Assembly (NCBI RefSeq): GCF_016587355.1
Contig: NZ_BNJF01000001.1
Coordinates: 62,001 to 126,000, forward strand
Origin: Ktedonospora formicarum
Lineage (GTDB): Bacteria; Chloroflexota; Ktedonobacteria; Ktedonobacterales; Ktedonobacteraceae
Length of the DNA: 64,000 nt
Reading direction: 5' to 3'
In this document: one piece after another, positions 53,780 through 62,899 of the stretch
How the letters are laid out: each line of letters opens with the position of its first letter
Position numbering within the stretch: position 1 is the first letter of the stretch
Made by a program: the position numbers and the translations under genes
The notes under the pieces: model-generated
What the model saw: the letters and a program-made list of their open reading frames with translations, nothing else
Databases searched by the model: none
What the model was told of the DNA's origin: nothing

Positions 53780-54172
53780 ATGCCCAAGTTTGAGGGTAGC
53801 TCAACCAAAGTAGGAATGGAGGTGACCGACAACGACCAACTGGCAGAACTCGTCGAGGCAGCTGTCCATAAGGCTGTGGACCAGTTCATCCGTGAGAAAC
53901 TCGGTCACTCAACCGATGCCCCAACCCACCTCAACACGGCCGTGAGCATCGAACTCAAGTTCGATGGCGCACACGCGAAGAACACGTACAGAGTATCTCT
54001 TCCCGTGAGCGACTTCAGTGAGGCCAAGAGGCTACTGATGGAAGGAGACGGGAGCCGGCCGGAACACACAGTCCGGAATATCGTGAAGAAGCAGAGAGAC
54101 TGGGCGCTCACCGGAGCTGGCAAGGAGGGTAAGGAGACCGTGTCACTCACTGTTTCCTTGCAACACGCCTGA
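53780..54172 (+). CDS. Hypothetical protein
   Basis: 130 residues, no signal peptide or membrane helix. An acidic helical first half (DNDQLAELVEAAVHKAVDQF) and a second half with alternating strand-like segments (VSIELKFDGAHAKNTYRVSL, KEGKETVSLTVSLQHA). I do not recognise a family. AGAGGAGCAGC immediately precedes the ATG and a strong terminator follows, so it looks like a real single gene. Confidence 0.55.
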   Translation: MPKFEGSSTKVGMEVTDNDQLAELVEAAVHKAVDQFIREKLGHSTDAPTHLNTAVSIELKFDGAHAKNTYRVSLPVSDFSEAKRLLMEGDGSRPEHTVRNIVKKQRDWALTGAGKEGKETVSLTVSLQHA

Positions 54173-54196
54173 CAGGAGCAGCGCTCTCATGCACAA

Positions 54197-54246
54197 GGGC
54201 CGGGGGCTCGCCTCTGTAGAGGTGAGCCCCCGGCCCGCGCTTTTTT
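54197..54246 (+). terminator. Strong rho-independent terminator
   Basis: An 18-bp GC-rich stem with one mismatch (54197-54214 with 54219-54236), 4-base loop, followed by GCGC and TTTTTT. It ends the hypothetical gene 53780-54172. Confidence 0.92.
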
Positions 54247-54483
54247 CTCCCCTCTCCAAGGAGAAATACGGCTGTGGTAAATCTGGTCACAGGAGAGCAG
54301 GTGCAATCGATACAACGAAAAACAACACTTACTTTGTAATTCATGAACGCAGCTGAGTGTGAGGCGAGGGCAAACTCGATTGATTTTAATACAGAGGGTC
54401 TCAGTCTTGGAGCAGATGGAGAAAGCCCAGTGAAGCGGGAGGGATCCTATAGGAAGACCCCTCCCACTCACCATGCACAGTAC

Positions 54484-54861
54484 CTACCCGACAGCACTGA
54501 CGATGTCCACGCCGCCGAGCCGCTCGATGAGCGCGTCGAGAAGCTCACCCAGAGCTTCGGACAAAGGACCTGGGGGTAACGCTCTGGGCATCCGATCCAC
54601 CTCGTTGGCGTTGGTCATCCCATCGAGCCGGGCAGCCAGCGCGTCCAGAGCGGTGGAAAGCTGTTCGAGGGCACTCATGTCGCCCCGAGCATCCAAGGCA
54701 GTGGCATTGCTCGGTAGACGAAGAGCCTTCGCCAGCCTGTTCAGGGCCCTGAACAGCCCAAAGTAGCCGCGGTTCAAGCTGGTAAGTGAGGCCCATTTTG
54801 CCTCACGCTTTGCCGCCTGCACCGCGGTGATGAGGGCATCATTGTTCTGGGCAGGACTCAT
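54484..54861 (-). CDS. Hypothetical protein
   Basis: 125 residues, mostly alpha-helical and alanine/leucine-rich (AVQAAKREAKWASLTSLNRG, YFGLFRALNRLAKALRLPSN, LEQLSTALDALAARLDGMTN). No family recognised. GGGAGGGAAGGAATAGTT precedes the ATG. It is convergent with the hypothetical gene at 53780. Confidence 0.55.
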   Translation of the reverse strand: MSPAQNNDALITAVQAAKREAKWASLTSLNRGYFGLFRALNRLAKALRLPSNATALDARGDMSALEQLSTALDALAARLDGMTNANEVDRMPRALPPGPLSEALGELLDALIERLGGVDIVSAVG

Positions 54862-55278
54862 AACTATTCCTTCCCTCCCTTAAGAAGATGGAGTGAACAT
54901 GACATGGTACTGCGCTTTGGCGCGGCCTCTGCTTCCGTTACACGGAAGGAAGTTCATCGTTGGAGGCAAACGGCCAATTTACCTCGCGGCTCCTCCAGCG
55001 TCCTCCGCTACGTCTCAGCGATCAAGACATGTGGAAGAACCATTACGGGGACGAACAAGGACCCGGTCACCTTACGAGCGAACTGACGAATCAGCAAGCC
55101 GCAATTTTTGGCGGTAACGACCAATGGGTTCATATCCCCAAGTATAGGTCAACACTGATTCAAAGGCAAGTTCAAATCATCCCTCTATGAAGAAAGATTT
55201 CCCCACTAATGGTCAGAAGTGAGAAGGTAAACATGTATGCATCCATTCGTATGTATATCTAGTTGCCTATACCGCGAT
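54862..55278. other. Intergenic region without recognised gene
   Basis: About 415 bases. Short open frames on the plus strand (54893-55190) have no family signal or ribosome site. Nothing else recognised. Confidence 0.3.
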
Positions 55279-56136
55279 TTACCCGAGGTCAGCCAAAGCC
55301 CAAACATTGTCCAGGCTTTGTTTGACTGCCTCCACACGCTCATCGGCAGGCAATTTCGCCAATTCAGCATTAAATGGCTCTACGACGACAGGGCCTTGAT
55401 AGTTCATACGCCTCAATGCTTGAAGGAAATCTTTGATATTGATCTGTCCACTCGCGCCAGGTAAAAGGCGCTGATTATCGATCTGCTCATCAGCGCCTCG
55501 ATGAGCAGGGGCATCATTCACATGAACAGAGACCACCTGATCAACGCTTAAAGATGCAAGATCTTCAGATGATCCATGCGACGTATACCAATGGAAGCTG
55601 TCAAGCAATATTCCAACATTCCCTGTGGCAAGGCGCTCACCAAGGTCTAAAGCCCCTTGAAGGGTAGAGATAAATTCATAGCGATGATCAGCTCGAAACG
55701 TCTTCGCCCCAACAAACTCCAGCCCAAAGCGGCAACCATAATCTGCAAGAATGCGCGCAACTGGCCGTAAGCGCTGGATGTGGAATTCCAGGTTAGCGTC
55801 ATACTCAAGCGTATCAGAGAATGATTTAATCCAGGTATAGCATCGGGAACTCCCCAATGCTTGAGCGAGTTCTGCATATGCAGGGAGTTGCTCCAATCCA
55901 GCACGATACGACGCTTCATCGCCATAATAATCAACTGGTAGCCCCCACCCTCCAGCAAGCACACCAGCTGAATGAAAGTGATCCTTCACCTCTTGCACAG
56001 ATGATGCTTTCGCGAGTCGAAACAATTCACCGAGAGGAAGATCCAGACCGGCAAAATCATGACGAGAAGCCAGTCCCAGTGCTTCTTCAAAAGGCACAGA
56101 TAATGACAATGCACCCGTATTCAGGCAACGAAACAT
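55279..56136 (-). CDS. Sugar phosphate isomerase/epimerase (xylose isomerase-like TIM barrel)
   Basis: 285 residues of the AP endonuclease 2/xylose isomerase-like fold. MFRCLNTGALSLSVPFEEAL opens the barrel; GLEFVGAKTFRADHRYEF, GILLDSFHWYTSHGSSEDL, VVSVHVNDAPAHRGADEQI and PVVVEPFNAELAKL carry the Glu/Asp/His metal ligands expected. The reaction is unknown. GGAGATTGAAG precedes this ATG; the longer frame is discarded. Confidence 0.85.
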   Translation of the reverse strand: MFRCLNTGALSLSVPFEEALGLASRHDFAGLDLPLGELFRLAKASSVQEVKDHFHSAGVLAGGWGLPVDYYGDEASYRAGLEQLPAYAELAQALGSSRCYTWIKSFSDTLEYDANLEFHIQRLRPVARILADYGCRFGLEFVGAKTFRADHRYEFISTLQGALDLGERLATGNVGILLDSFHWYTSHGSSEDLASLSVDQVVSVHVNDAPAHRGADEQIDNQRLLPGASGQINIKDFLQALRRMNYQGPVVVEPFNAELAKLPADERVEAVKQSLDNVWALADLG

Positions 56137-56475
56137 CTTCAATCTCCTGCGAAATTCTCTACTGAAATTGCTATCAATTGTCTTCGTCAAAATAAATTGT
56201 ACGTTACGATTTTACGCTTTTTCAATGTGGTGAAGCGACACCATGGTGAGAAAATACGACTTTACCCTGTAATATCTATCCGTCTTTGGGAATACACCCA
56301 TCGGAGGAGATTGGAAAGTGCAGACGAGCGAGACAATGATCCAGGTGGCGATGATCCGACTGCTGCTTTCGAGGCTGAATCGGATCATCTAAGAGCATGT
56401 CTTGCAGGACAGAAAGTCAACAGCATAAGCAACACTCCCCACACGAATATCACCTCCACAAAAAACTGCCTGGAG
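56137..56475. other. Intergenic region
   Basis: About 340 bases between two minus-strand genes. It holds the promoter of the isomerase gene; nothing else recognised. Confidence 0.3.
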
Positions 56476-57162
56476 CTAGCGGCACAATTCGGCGTTTAGG
56501 AAGGCGACCGTTCGTTCCCATGCCAAAGTAGCGGCAGAAGCATCGTAATCCTCCACACGATTGGCATCGAAAAACCAGTGCCTCGTTCCTGGATACGTAT
56601 AACAGGTCGCCTGCCTTCCTGCTGCCCCAAGTGCCTGCTCCAATTCCATGGCTGACTCCGCCGACACGTAGGGATCCTTCTCAGCAAAGTGGCATAGGTA
56701 GGCCGCTTTCGCGCTGTGATAATCCAGACCAGGATAGGTGGCATAAAAGGTCACGACGACTGCGATCTCCTCGGCCAAATTGATCGACATATCAAGCGCG
56801 TAAGAACCTCCCAGTGAGAAAGCGACAAAGCCGAACGCGCCGTGACCGTCTGTTGGGCGAGTCGCGCCGTGTTGGCGCAAGAATTGCAACGCACCCATGA
56901 TGTCACCACGCCAGCGTTTCTCATTCCGATCCAGCTCCGCTCCCAACGCTTCGGCTTCATCGATCGACGCGGTTGTCTTCCCACGGTAGAAGTCGGGGGC
57001 AAGCGCCACAAAGCCCGCCTCTGCGAGCCGATCGCATGCCTGCTTGAACGGCTCTGTCAGCCCCCACCACTCATGCAGGACCAGGACCCCTGGCCCCTGT
57101 CCGCTTTGGGGCAACGCGAGATAGCCGGGTGTTGTGCTTTCGCCTCCTGGAAATACAATCAT
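56476..57162 (-). CDS. Dienelactone hydrolase family protein
   Basis: 228 residues, alpha/beta hydrolase fold. GVLVLHEWWGLTEPFKQACD, FVALAPDFYRGKTT, then the nucleophile elbow GFVAFSLGGSYALD in which Ser takes the place of the Cys of classical dienelactone hydrolases. The acid and base appear in CHFAEKDPYVSAE and YPGTRHWFFD. Substrate unknown. GAGGAGGTCCC precedes the ATG. Confidence 0.88.
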   Translation of the reverse strand: MIVFPGGESTTPGYLALPQSGQGPGVLVLHEWWGLTEPFKQACDRLAEAGFVALAPDFYRGKTTASIDEAEALGAELDRNEKRWRGDIMGALQFLRQHGATRPTDGHGAFGFVAFSLGGSYALDMSINLAEEIAVVVTFYATYPGLDYHSAKAAYLCHFAEKDPYVSAESAMELEQALGAAGRQATCYTYPGTRHWFFDANRVEDYDASAATLAWERTVAFLNAELCR

Positions 57163-57596
57163 GGGACCTCCTCTATTTCAAAATTATTTCCCATCGAAAA
57201 GCCAATGGGTTCTTCAAGAAACATTCCGCTCAGGCACACCAAAACCGGTAAACGACCTAAAGTCGCACTGAGCAAAGAGTGGACTCTCGCTACCTGTATT
57301 GCAAAACAGGTTCTGAGCAACTTGCGCAAATCGCTGAATTCACAAGAGCTGTTAAGAAACGAACACCTCATGCATACGATGTAAAATATAATTTTCGGGA
57401 ATCGGAGTATGATATCATCTTTACCTTTCTTGTGTTCATCTGATACACTGAAAGCAGGCGGAAAGCCGGGTCACGTAGGACTGGTACCTCCAATTTTCGC
57501 CACATCATTCCACACACATCGTCATCATCGTTTATCGCAAAATGGATTTTCAGGCGATGAGATGGGATGCCATTTCGAATGAAGAAGGTTATCTGT
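57163..57596. other. Divergent intergenic region
   Basis: About 430 bases between the dienelactone hydrolase and amidohydrolase genes, holding both promoters. No gene or repeat recognised. Confidence 0.3.
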
Positions 57597-58373
57597 ATGG
57601 ATGCAATTCATTATCCCATTTTTGACAGTCACTTCCACATTATTGATCCACGTTTTCCTCTCGCCCCCAATCAAGGCTTTGTCCCCGAACCCTATAGTAT
57701 TGAAGACTATCGCACTCGAACCGCAGCATTTAATATGCAAGGCGGCGCGATCGTCTCCGGATCTTTTCAAGCACATGATCAAGGGTATCTGCTTGAGGCT
57801 CTGCGACGGCTGGGGCCAGCCTATGTTGGGGTAACACAACTCCCAGTGGATGTATCTGATGAAATTATCCTATCCTTACACAAGCTAGGAGTGCGTGCGG
57901 TGCGCTTCAACTTACGACGCGGTGGAACAGAACAGCTCAACTGGCTCGAAGAGATGGCGCGACGCATTTTTTCTCTCGCAGGCTGGCATATCGAAGTCTA
58001 CATAGACTCACGGGATCTTTCATCTCTTGCGCCACGACTCCTTGACCTGCCCAAAGTATGTATCGATCACCTTGGCCTCTCACGCGAAGGATTCCCTGAA
58101 CTGTTGAGACTGGTTGAACGTGGCGTTTACGTCAAAGCCTCTGGTTTTGGCCGCGTCAACATGGATGTGCCAACAGCGTTGCGTGAGATTACACGTCGTA
58201 ATCCACATGCACTCCTCTTTGGGACAGATCTGCCCTGCACCCGCTCTCCACGCACATTTCAAGATGCGGATGTCACACTTGTGTTGGAAACATTAGGGGA
58301 AGAGATGGCACATAACGCCTTCATCAAGAACGCGTTAGCCCTCTACAAACCCAGGCAGGGACAGCCTGGGTGA
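57597..58373 (+). CDS. Amidohydrolase (2-pyrone-4,6-dicarboxylate lactonase-like)
   Basis: 258 residues, metal-dependent hydrolase of the amidohydrolase 2 type. Metal motif FDSHFHIIDPRFPL at the first strand, CIDHLGLSREGFPELLRLVE in the middle and LFGTDLPCTRSP near the end provide the His/Asp ligands. The protein resembles the lactonase/decarboxylase group acting on carboxylated rings. The start follows AGAAGG eight bases upstream; it ends at a strong palindrome. Confidence 0.85.
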   Translation: MDAIHYPIFDSHFHIIDPRFPLAPNQGFVPEPYSIEDYRTRTAAFNMQGGAIVSGSFQAHDQGYLLEALRRLGPAYVGVTQLPVDVSDEIILSLHKLGVRAVRFNLRRGGTEQLNWLEEMARRIFSLAGWHIEVYIDSRDLSSLAPRLLDLPKVCIDHLGLSREGFPELLRLVERGVYVKASGFGRVNMDVPTALREITRRNPHALLFGTDLPCTRSPRTFQDADVTLVLETLGEEMAHNAFIKNALALYKPRQGQPG

Positions 58374-58405
58374 TTCGTCAGGTGACGGAATAGTAGTCAA
58401 ATGGC

Positions 58406-58446
58406 ATCTGGACAACATATGGATCGATTCCATATGTTGTCCAGAT
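58406..58446. terminator. Perfect palindrome between convergent genes
   Basis: An 18-bp perfect stem (ATCTGGACAACATATGGA at 58406-58423 with 58429-58446) and 5-base loop lie between the convergent genes ending at 58373 and 58518; probable bidirectional terminator. Confidence 0.8.
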
Positions 58447-58517
58447 ATACATAATACACATCAATACATTTCGCGCATAAGCCAACGTATCAATCAAAAA
58501 TGGTCTAAAATAGATGC

Positions 58518-58907
58518 CTACTCCACCACCTCTGAGGCAAAATGGCGCATAAGCTCTTTATGCTCTTGAAGAGGAGCCTTATGCAAGGCAGCTATCAACT
58601 TCCGCAACCTTGGTGTCATGATAATAAGATAGCGTGTTGGGCCCGCAGCCTCAAAATACGTATGCGCAACTCCCGCTGGCACAAATACGGTTGTTCCAGC
58701 TGAGGCCTCAACAGTTCTATCACGAAACCGAAAGGTCAAAGTTCCCTCCAAGATGTGCCATGCTTCATCATCGGCGTAATGGACATGCAGATAATCTGGG
58801 CCACTTCCACTCCACTCATGAACGTCAAAGGTCCTCCCTGTTGCACTGATGGAGGGTTGGGACTCCTCCCGCACTTGCTGATCTGGAACGATAATGGGTT
58901 CAGTCAT
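58518..58907 (-). CDS. Cupin-domain protein
   Basis: 129 residues. The two cupin motifs are seen: HVHYADDEAWHILEGTLTFR (HxH-x4-E-x6-G type) and TTVFVPAGVAHTYFEA. A small beta-barrel that usually binds a metal; substrate unknown. GAGGAGACTGCTACC precedes the ATG. Confidence 0.87.
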   Translation of the reverse strand: MTEPIIVPDQQVREESQPSISATGRTFDVHEWSGSGPDYLHVHYADDEAWHILEGTLTFRFRDRTVEASAGTTVFVPAGVAHTYFEAAGPTRYLIIMTPRLRKLIAALHKAPLQEHKELMRHFASEVVE

Positions 58908-59063
58908 GGTAGCAGTCTCCTCTCATGTGCCTTAACTGACTCTCAGAACATTGAATAATTCCCACAATGATCCACAAATGCGGTTACACATCAAAACGGA
59001 GAGTATCGCTTCGTGCGAGCCCTGAAACCAACACCAGCGGCAAAGAGTTCTCTTCGTGCTCCA

Positions 59064-59164
59064 TCAATCCGCGCCAAAAAGTTTCTCTTTCCGTAACCGC
59101 TGTACATCGTGCATAGGGGAAATGCCAAAGAGGTTTCTATACTCGCGACTGATTCGATACCTCA
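59064..59164 (-). pseudogene. AraC regulator C-terminal remnant
   Basis: Minus-strand sequence LRYRISREYRNLFGISPMHD then VQRLRKEKLFGAD and a stop at 59064. This is the last helix and tail of an AraC-type helix-turn-helix. No upstream part is present; the next bases belong to the aldo/keto reductase fragment on the other strand. Confidence 0.6.
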
Positions 59165-59452
59165 GACATTCGCAGCCGCAACCCTCGCTTCACTCCAGAG
59201 GCCGTCAAAGCAAATCAAGCCGTTATCGACCTGCTGGTCCAGATTGGAGAGGAGAAACAGGCAACCCCAGCACAGGTCGCGCTCGCCTGGCTGCTCGCTC
59301 AAAAGCCGTGGATCATACCAATACCAGGTAGCCGCAAGATTGAGCGTCTAGAAGAGAACATTGACGCAGTCCATATCCATCTTACTAAAGAGGATTTAGA
59401 AAAGATCAACAGTACATTTTCCACGATCACTGTCCTGGGGGATCGCTACTAA
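59153..59452 (+). pseudogene. Aldo/keto reductase C-terminal remnant
   Basis: Open frame of 99 codons giving DIRSRNPRFTPEAVKANQAV, IDLLVQIGEEKQATPAQVAL, AWLLAQKPWIIPIPGSRKIE, RLEENIDAV, ending VLGDRY stop. This is the C-terminal third of an aldo/keto reductase (NADP-binding loop IPIPGSRKIERLEEN). There is no start codon or N-terminal part. Confidence 0.75.
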
Positions 59453-59462
59453 GGCAGGGATA

Positions 59463-59741
59463 TTGGCTGCCTACAAGACAGCTGTGCTGGTAATCTCCGA
59501 AGGGCTACGCCAGGAAGTCAAACCCTATAACATTCGCACGACGATGATCTCACCGGGCGCGGTAGACACAGAACTTCCCAGCAGCATCACTGAGCCAGAT
59601 ATTGCTGAAAATGTGCGGAAACTCTATGAAATGGCCATTCCAGCTGACTCCTTTGCACGGACTGTTGCCTTTGCCATAAGCCAACCCGACAACGTGGACA
59701 TCAATGAAATCTTGTTCCAGCCCACAAGCCAGGAGCTTTGA
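59463..59741 (+). pseudogene. SDR C-terminal remnant
   Basis: About 92 residues: [68 protein letters not shown]. This is the last part of a short-chain dehydrogenase, starting around the catalytic helix. The N-terminal cofactor domain is missing, and the fragment begins 10 bases after the stop of the aldo/keto reductase remnant. Confidence 0.75.
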
Positions 59742-60027
59742 GGGGAGACAAACATAGTAACCAACCAGTGAGCACCAAAACTGAGCCACGCATCGTGCAA
59801 ATTCTATAGCAGTGGGGGTTGCATCATCTCAAATAGCTCATGCGACAATCGGTGTGAGCTTCTCTCTAGCAATGGGAAGCCAAGAAAGTAAGTTGTGTTT
59901 GCAAAATGGAGACAGAAGGTCTATACTCGTAATGTCTCAATCAACAGACGCGTCAGTATTGAAGACCATCTCTGCTATGTGGGTCGCGCGAATGAAAGTT
60001 GCGCTGAAAACACCGCCAGCAAAGGTG

Positions 60028-60125
60028 CATTTCTCTCAGTGTCTCTTAGACTTTCATGACTGAGAGAAATGAGTCGAAGCCGAGAGCTTGCTAGATATCA
60101 GGCAGCGACTCGGCTTCAACATTTT
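60028..60125. terminator. Tandem hairpins
   Basis: First stem CATTTCTCTCAGT (60028-60040) with 60059-60071; second stem GTCGAAGCCGAG (60073-60084) with CTCGGCTTCAAC (60109-60120), followed by ATTTTTGG on the plus strand. Confidence 0.65.
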
Positions 60126-60157
60126 TGGATAGAATTACTATTCATTCTTGCAATGCA

Positions 60158-60204
60158 GCCTGATATGCAGAATCGTTACTAAACAGAGATTCTGCATATC
60201 AGGC
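60158..60204 (-). terminator. Hairpin downstream of the C-P lyase operon
   Basis: A perfect 17-bp stem GCCTGATATGCAGAATC (60158-60174) with 60188-60204 and a 13-base loop, about 80 bases after the last gene of the phosphonate operon on the minus strand. Confidence 0.65.
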
Positions 60205-60281
60205 GTAAATGCTGGATACTACTCGCCAGTTGTAGTGAAATGGGAATAGCATCTCGCTCCTACTATAGGGAATCTCAATCC

Positions 60282-60848
60282 TTATTCGTGGGAGCGGCTC
60301 TTATCTGCCAGGCGTAAAGCAGCTACGCGCTGAAGTGTTGCGCGAAAGAACTCGATATTAGTGACTTCATACTCAGGATTCTTTCCCGCGTCGTCACACT
60401 TACGCAACAGGAGAGCATCCTCGGCCCAGGGGTTCGCTGCAAAAGCCGCGACCTCTTCCTGATTCATAAGCCCTCCTTGACGGATCATCGTCTGCTGCGA
60501 GACAGGGGAAAGAGTAGACCAGTATTCCTGGTCAGTTGTACAGAGATAACGTTTTGCATCTGCATGGGCGCCTATGACCCAGGCGATTCGCTCTCCAAAA
60601 AGAGGTCGTACCAATTGCGCTGCCCAGGATGCATGGTCAGACTCTGCGACACGGCCATCACCAAGGTCATGCAAAAGTCCCGCAACGATGAGATCGTCCT
60701 CTGCGCCCTGGCGGCGTAATTGTTCTGCGGTCTGGAGTTGGTGCTGCCAGAGATCAATCACTTCGCCATCACTCATGCCTTGCTGCTCTTCAAGGGCTGC
60801 CCAGGCTTGATCCGCATTTTGAAATGGCTCCAAAATTCCATGTGTCAT
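60282..60848 (-). CDS. PhnZ-like HD-domain protein of the phosphonate operon
   Basis: 188 residues. HD-domain metal motif LIVAGLLHDLGDG, further His in SDHASWAAQ and IGAHADAKRYL, and the late Asp in RKCDDAGKNP follow the pattern of HD oxygenases/hydrolases of phosphonate degradation (PhnZ group). The LSPVSQQTMIRQGG and EEVAAFAANPWAEDALLLRK segments are also typical. The Tyr-Glu lid residues of PhnZ are not obvious, so the reaction is uncertain. Start ATG chosen nine bases after AGGAG; the first ATG is only three bases away from it. Last gene of the operon. Confidence 0.82.
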   Translation of the reverse strand: MTHGILEPFQNADQAWAALEEQQGMSDGEVIDLWQHQLQTAEQLRRQGAEDDLIVAGLLHDLGDGRVAESDHASWAAQLVRPLFGERIAWVIGAHADAKRYLCTTDQEYWSTLSPVSQQTMIRQGGLMNQEEVAAFAANPWAEDALLLRKCDDAGKNPEYEVTNIEFFRATLQRVAALRLADKSRSHE

Positions 60849-60899
60849 TGCCATTGTCTCCTACATATTGTGCTTCGGATTTTCGTGTCTAGACGATCG

Positions 60900-62102
60900 T
60901 TACAAAACCACTGCCTCTGCGCCTTTTTGTAAGTGACGAACACCAGCAATACTGAAGTGTTCTTGTCCATCGAGGATGACACGCTGAACACGTGGCTGGA
61001 AATGCTCGTTGACGTCAACCAGTATCAGGTCGGCGATCTTCCCCTTTTCAAGCGAGCCATACTCGTGGCCGATTCCTGCTGCTTGAGCCGGATGCAACGT
61101 AACCATGCGCACCGCTTCTGGCAAAGTCATATAGTGCTTCTTTGCCAGCAAAAAGGCCGATGCAAGCATCGCGGACGGATAATAGTCAGAGCAGAGTGCA
61201 TCAACGGCATTCGCTTCTATGGCTGAAAGCGCACTTAAATTCCCGCCGCTTGAACATCCACGTAAAACGTTGGGCGCACCCATACAAACTTTCACACCAA
61301 GCTCATGGGCCCGCTGAGCGGCCTCCATAGTTGTAGGGAACTCGCTAATCGAGACACCAAGTGAATGCCATTGGTCGGTTAGTTTGGGTGTGTCATCGTC
61401 ATGGATCGCAAGAGGAATGCCGGTCTCACGTGCCACCTGACTAAGAGCAATAATACGGGCAGGCTTTTCAGCAATTTGTTGGCGCTTACGCGCAATCAAC
61501 GCATCAACCTCTTCAGGAGTCCGATGAGTAGTGCGAACCACATACTCTTTAAATGCCTGCTCGGTTCGATACTGGCCCTGACCCGGACTGTGATCCATCA
61601 TAGAAACCAGAGCGCTTATGCCTTTACGCATCATCTCGATTCCCTTCTCACATCCATGCTGGCTGGTGAGTTCGAGACGGGCATGAATCTTATGGCGAAC
61701 GAGGAGCCGTTTCTGCACACTCTGTACATGCGCGGTGAGTTCGCTAAAAAAGTTTTCCGAGCGAACCCCAAACTCATTGTCATCCAGGCTGAGAGCGTGA
61801 AACTCCGTGGTGATGCCACAACCAGCCAGGCGCAAATCCGCCTCCTGTAGCGCTACAGATATGTCAACCTGGACACCCGGGCGGGGCTCGACGAGTTTCT
61901 CTATCATATCGCAGTGAAGGTCGATCAGCCCTGGAAGCAGGTAATTTCCGGCAGCGTCAATCACGTGAGTGTTGGATTCGACCTGTGGACATATTTGTGC
62001 TTGTCCCTGGTCGAGAATGCGCTCACCATCTATGAGTAGCCAACCATCATCGAGCACCTGGTCATGTAGTACAAGCCTGGCATTCGTTATGAGTGTTTTC
62101 AC
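60900..62102 (-). CDS. phnM: Alpha-D-ribose 1-methylphosphonate 5-triphosphate diphosphatase PhnM
   Basis: About 400 residues, amidohydrolase fold. LLPGLIDLHCDMIEKLVEPR supplies the first metal ligands; EFHALSLDD, HKIHARLELTSQHGCE, IPLAIHDDDTP and CSDYYPSAMLASAFLLAKKH follow in PhnM order. It removes pyrophosphate from the ribose triphosphate intermediate of the C-P lyase pathway. AGGAGG abuts the annotated ATG; the GTG two codons later has a normal 6-base spacing and is the preferred start. It is in an operon with phnL upstream. Confidence 0.9.
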   Translation of the reverse strand: MKTLITNARLVLHDQVLDDGWLLIDGERILDQGQAQICPQVESNTHVIDAAGNYLLPGLIDLHCDMIEKLVEPRPGVQVDISVALQEADLRLAGCGITTEFHALSLDDNEFGVRSENFFSELTAHVQSVQKRLLVRHKIHARLELTSQHGCEKGIEMMRKGISALVSMMDHSPGQGQYRTEQAFKEYVVRTTHRTPEEVDALIARKRQQIAEKPARIIALSQVARETGIPLAIHDDDTPKLTDQWHSLGVSISEFPTTMEAAQRAHELGVKVCMGAPNVLRGCSSGGNLSALSAIEANAVDALCSDYYPSAMLASAFLLAKKHYMTLPEAVRMVTLHPAQAAGIGHEYGSLEKGKIADLILVDVNEHFQPRVQRVILDGQEHFSIAGVRHLQKGAEAVVL

Positions 62103-62168
62103 CAGCATCCTCCTACTATATCAAGTATTTTTCTCTGCTTGCGTCTCTATTGAATATTAAAAACGCCT

Positions 62169-62870
62169 TTATACCTCAAGCCAGAAGGTATCGTCAGCAA
62201 GATCCTGAATTGCCGCAATATCATGTGAGACAGTAAGAATCGTGACACCTTTCGCAGTGGCTTCGCCTATCATGTCAAGCACAATTGATTTGGAGACGGC
62301 ATCGAGACTGGCGGTTGGTTCGTCAAGCAAGAGAATGCGCGGCTCAGCTATAAAAGCCCGTGCCAGGTTTAAACGTTGCTGCTCACCACCGCTAAAGGTA
62401 AGAGGGCTAGCCAGCCAGCGGCTCTCTTCAATTTGTAGGCGAGCCAGCCAGCGGGAAGCTTCTTCTAAAGCCTCATTACGCGGCACGCCGCGCCTGATCA
62501 ATGGTTCAGCCGTGACGTCCAGCGCTGGGACACGCGGCAATACTTTCAGAAATTGTGAGCAGAAGCCAAGTTCTTGTTCACGTAGACGAGAAATAATATT
62601 TTCATCCGCCGAAGCAATATCTACCGTGCCAAATTCCTCTGAGTCATACCATATGTGGCCCTGGTTCGTTAGATAGGTCCGATAGATGCACTTCAAAATG
62701 GTCGTTTTTCCAGCGCCGCTCTTGCCGCTAATCATGAACAGGCTGCCCTGGCGCACGTTAAATGTCACATCGATAAATGGCGTAATGATACGACCATCCA
62801 CAAGGTGGAGCTGAAATTGCTTGCCGAGATTTTCGACATTTAGGATGTAGGGAGCGTCTATAGTATGCAT
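62169..62870 (-). CDS. phnL: C-P lyase ABC-type subunit PhnL
   Basis: 233-residue ABC ATPase-like protein of the C-P lyase system. Walker A SGKSGAGKTTILKCIYRTYL, Q-loop region EQELGFCSQFLKVLPRVPAL, signature LTFSGGEQQRLNLARAFIAE and Walker B ILLLDEPTASLD are complete. PhnL works with PhnK in assembly or activity of the C-P lyase core. AGGGAATAAG precedes the ATG. It is 29 bases after phnK. Confidence 0.92.
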   Translation of the reverse strand: MHTIDAPYILNVENLGKQFQLHLVDGRIITPFIDVTFNVRQGSLFMISGKSGAGKTTILKCIYRTYLTNQGHIWYDSEEFGTVDIASADENIISRLREQELGFCSQFLKVLPRVPALDVTAEPLIRRGVPRNEALEEASRWLARLQIEESRWLASPLTFSGGEQQRLNLARAFIAEPRILLLDEPTASLDAVSKSIVLDMIGEATAKGVTILTVSHDIAAIQDLADDTFWLEV

Positions 62871-62899
62871 CTTATTCCCTGCTACTTGCTGTTAAGAAA

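Larger units (their letters stand above)
59742..60281. other. Intergenic region with several hairpins
   Basis: About 540 bases without a credible gene. It contains three hairpins (60028-60071, 60073-60125 and 60158-60204), which would terminate transcription from the C-P lyase operon (minus strand) and from the remnants (plus strand). Confidence 0.45.

Noticed and set aside
54893..55190. Small plus-strand frames as genes
   Set aside because: No ribosome site, family features or conserved composition.
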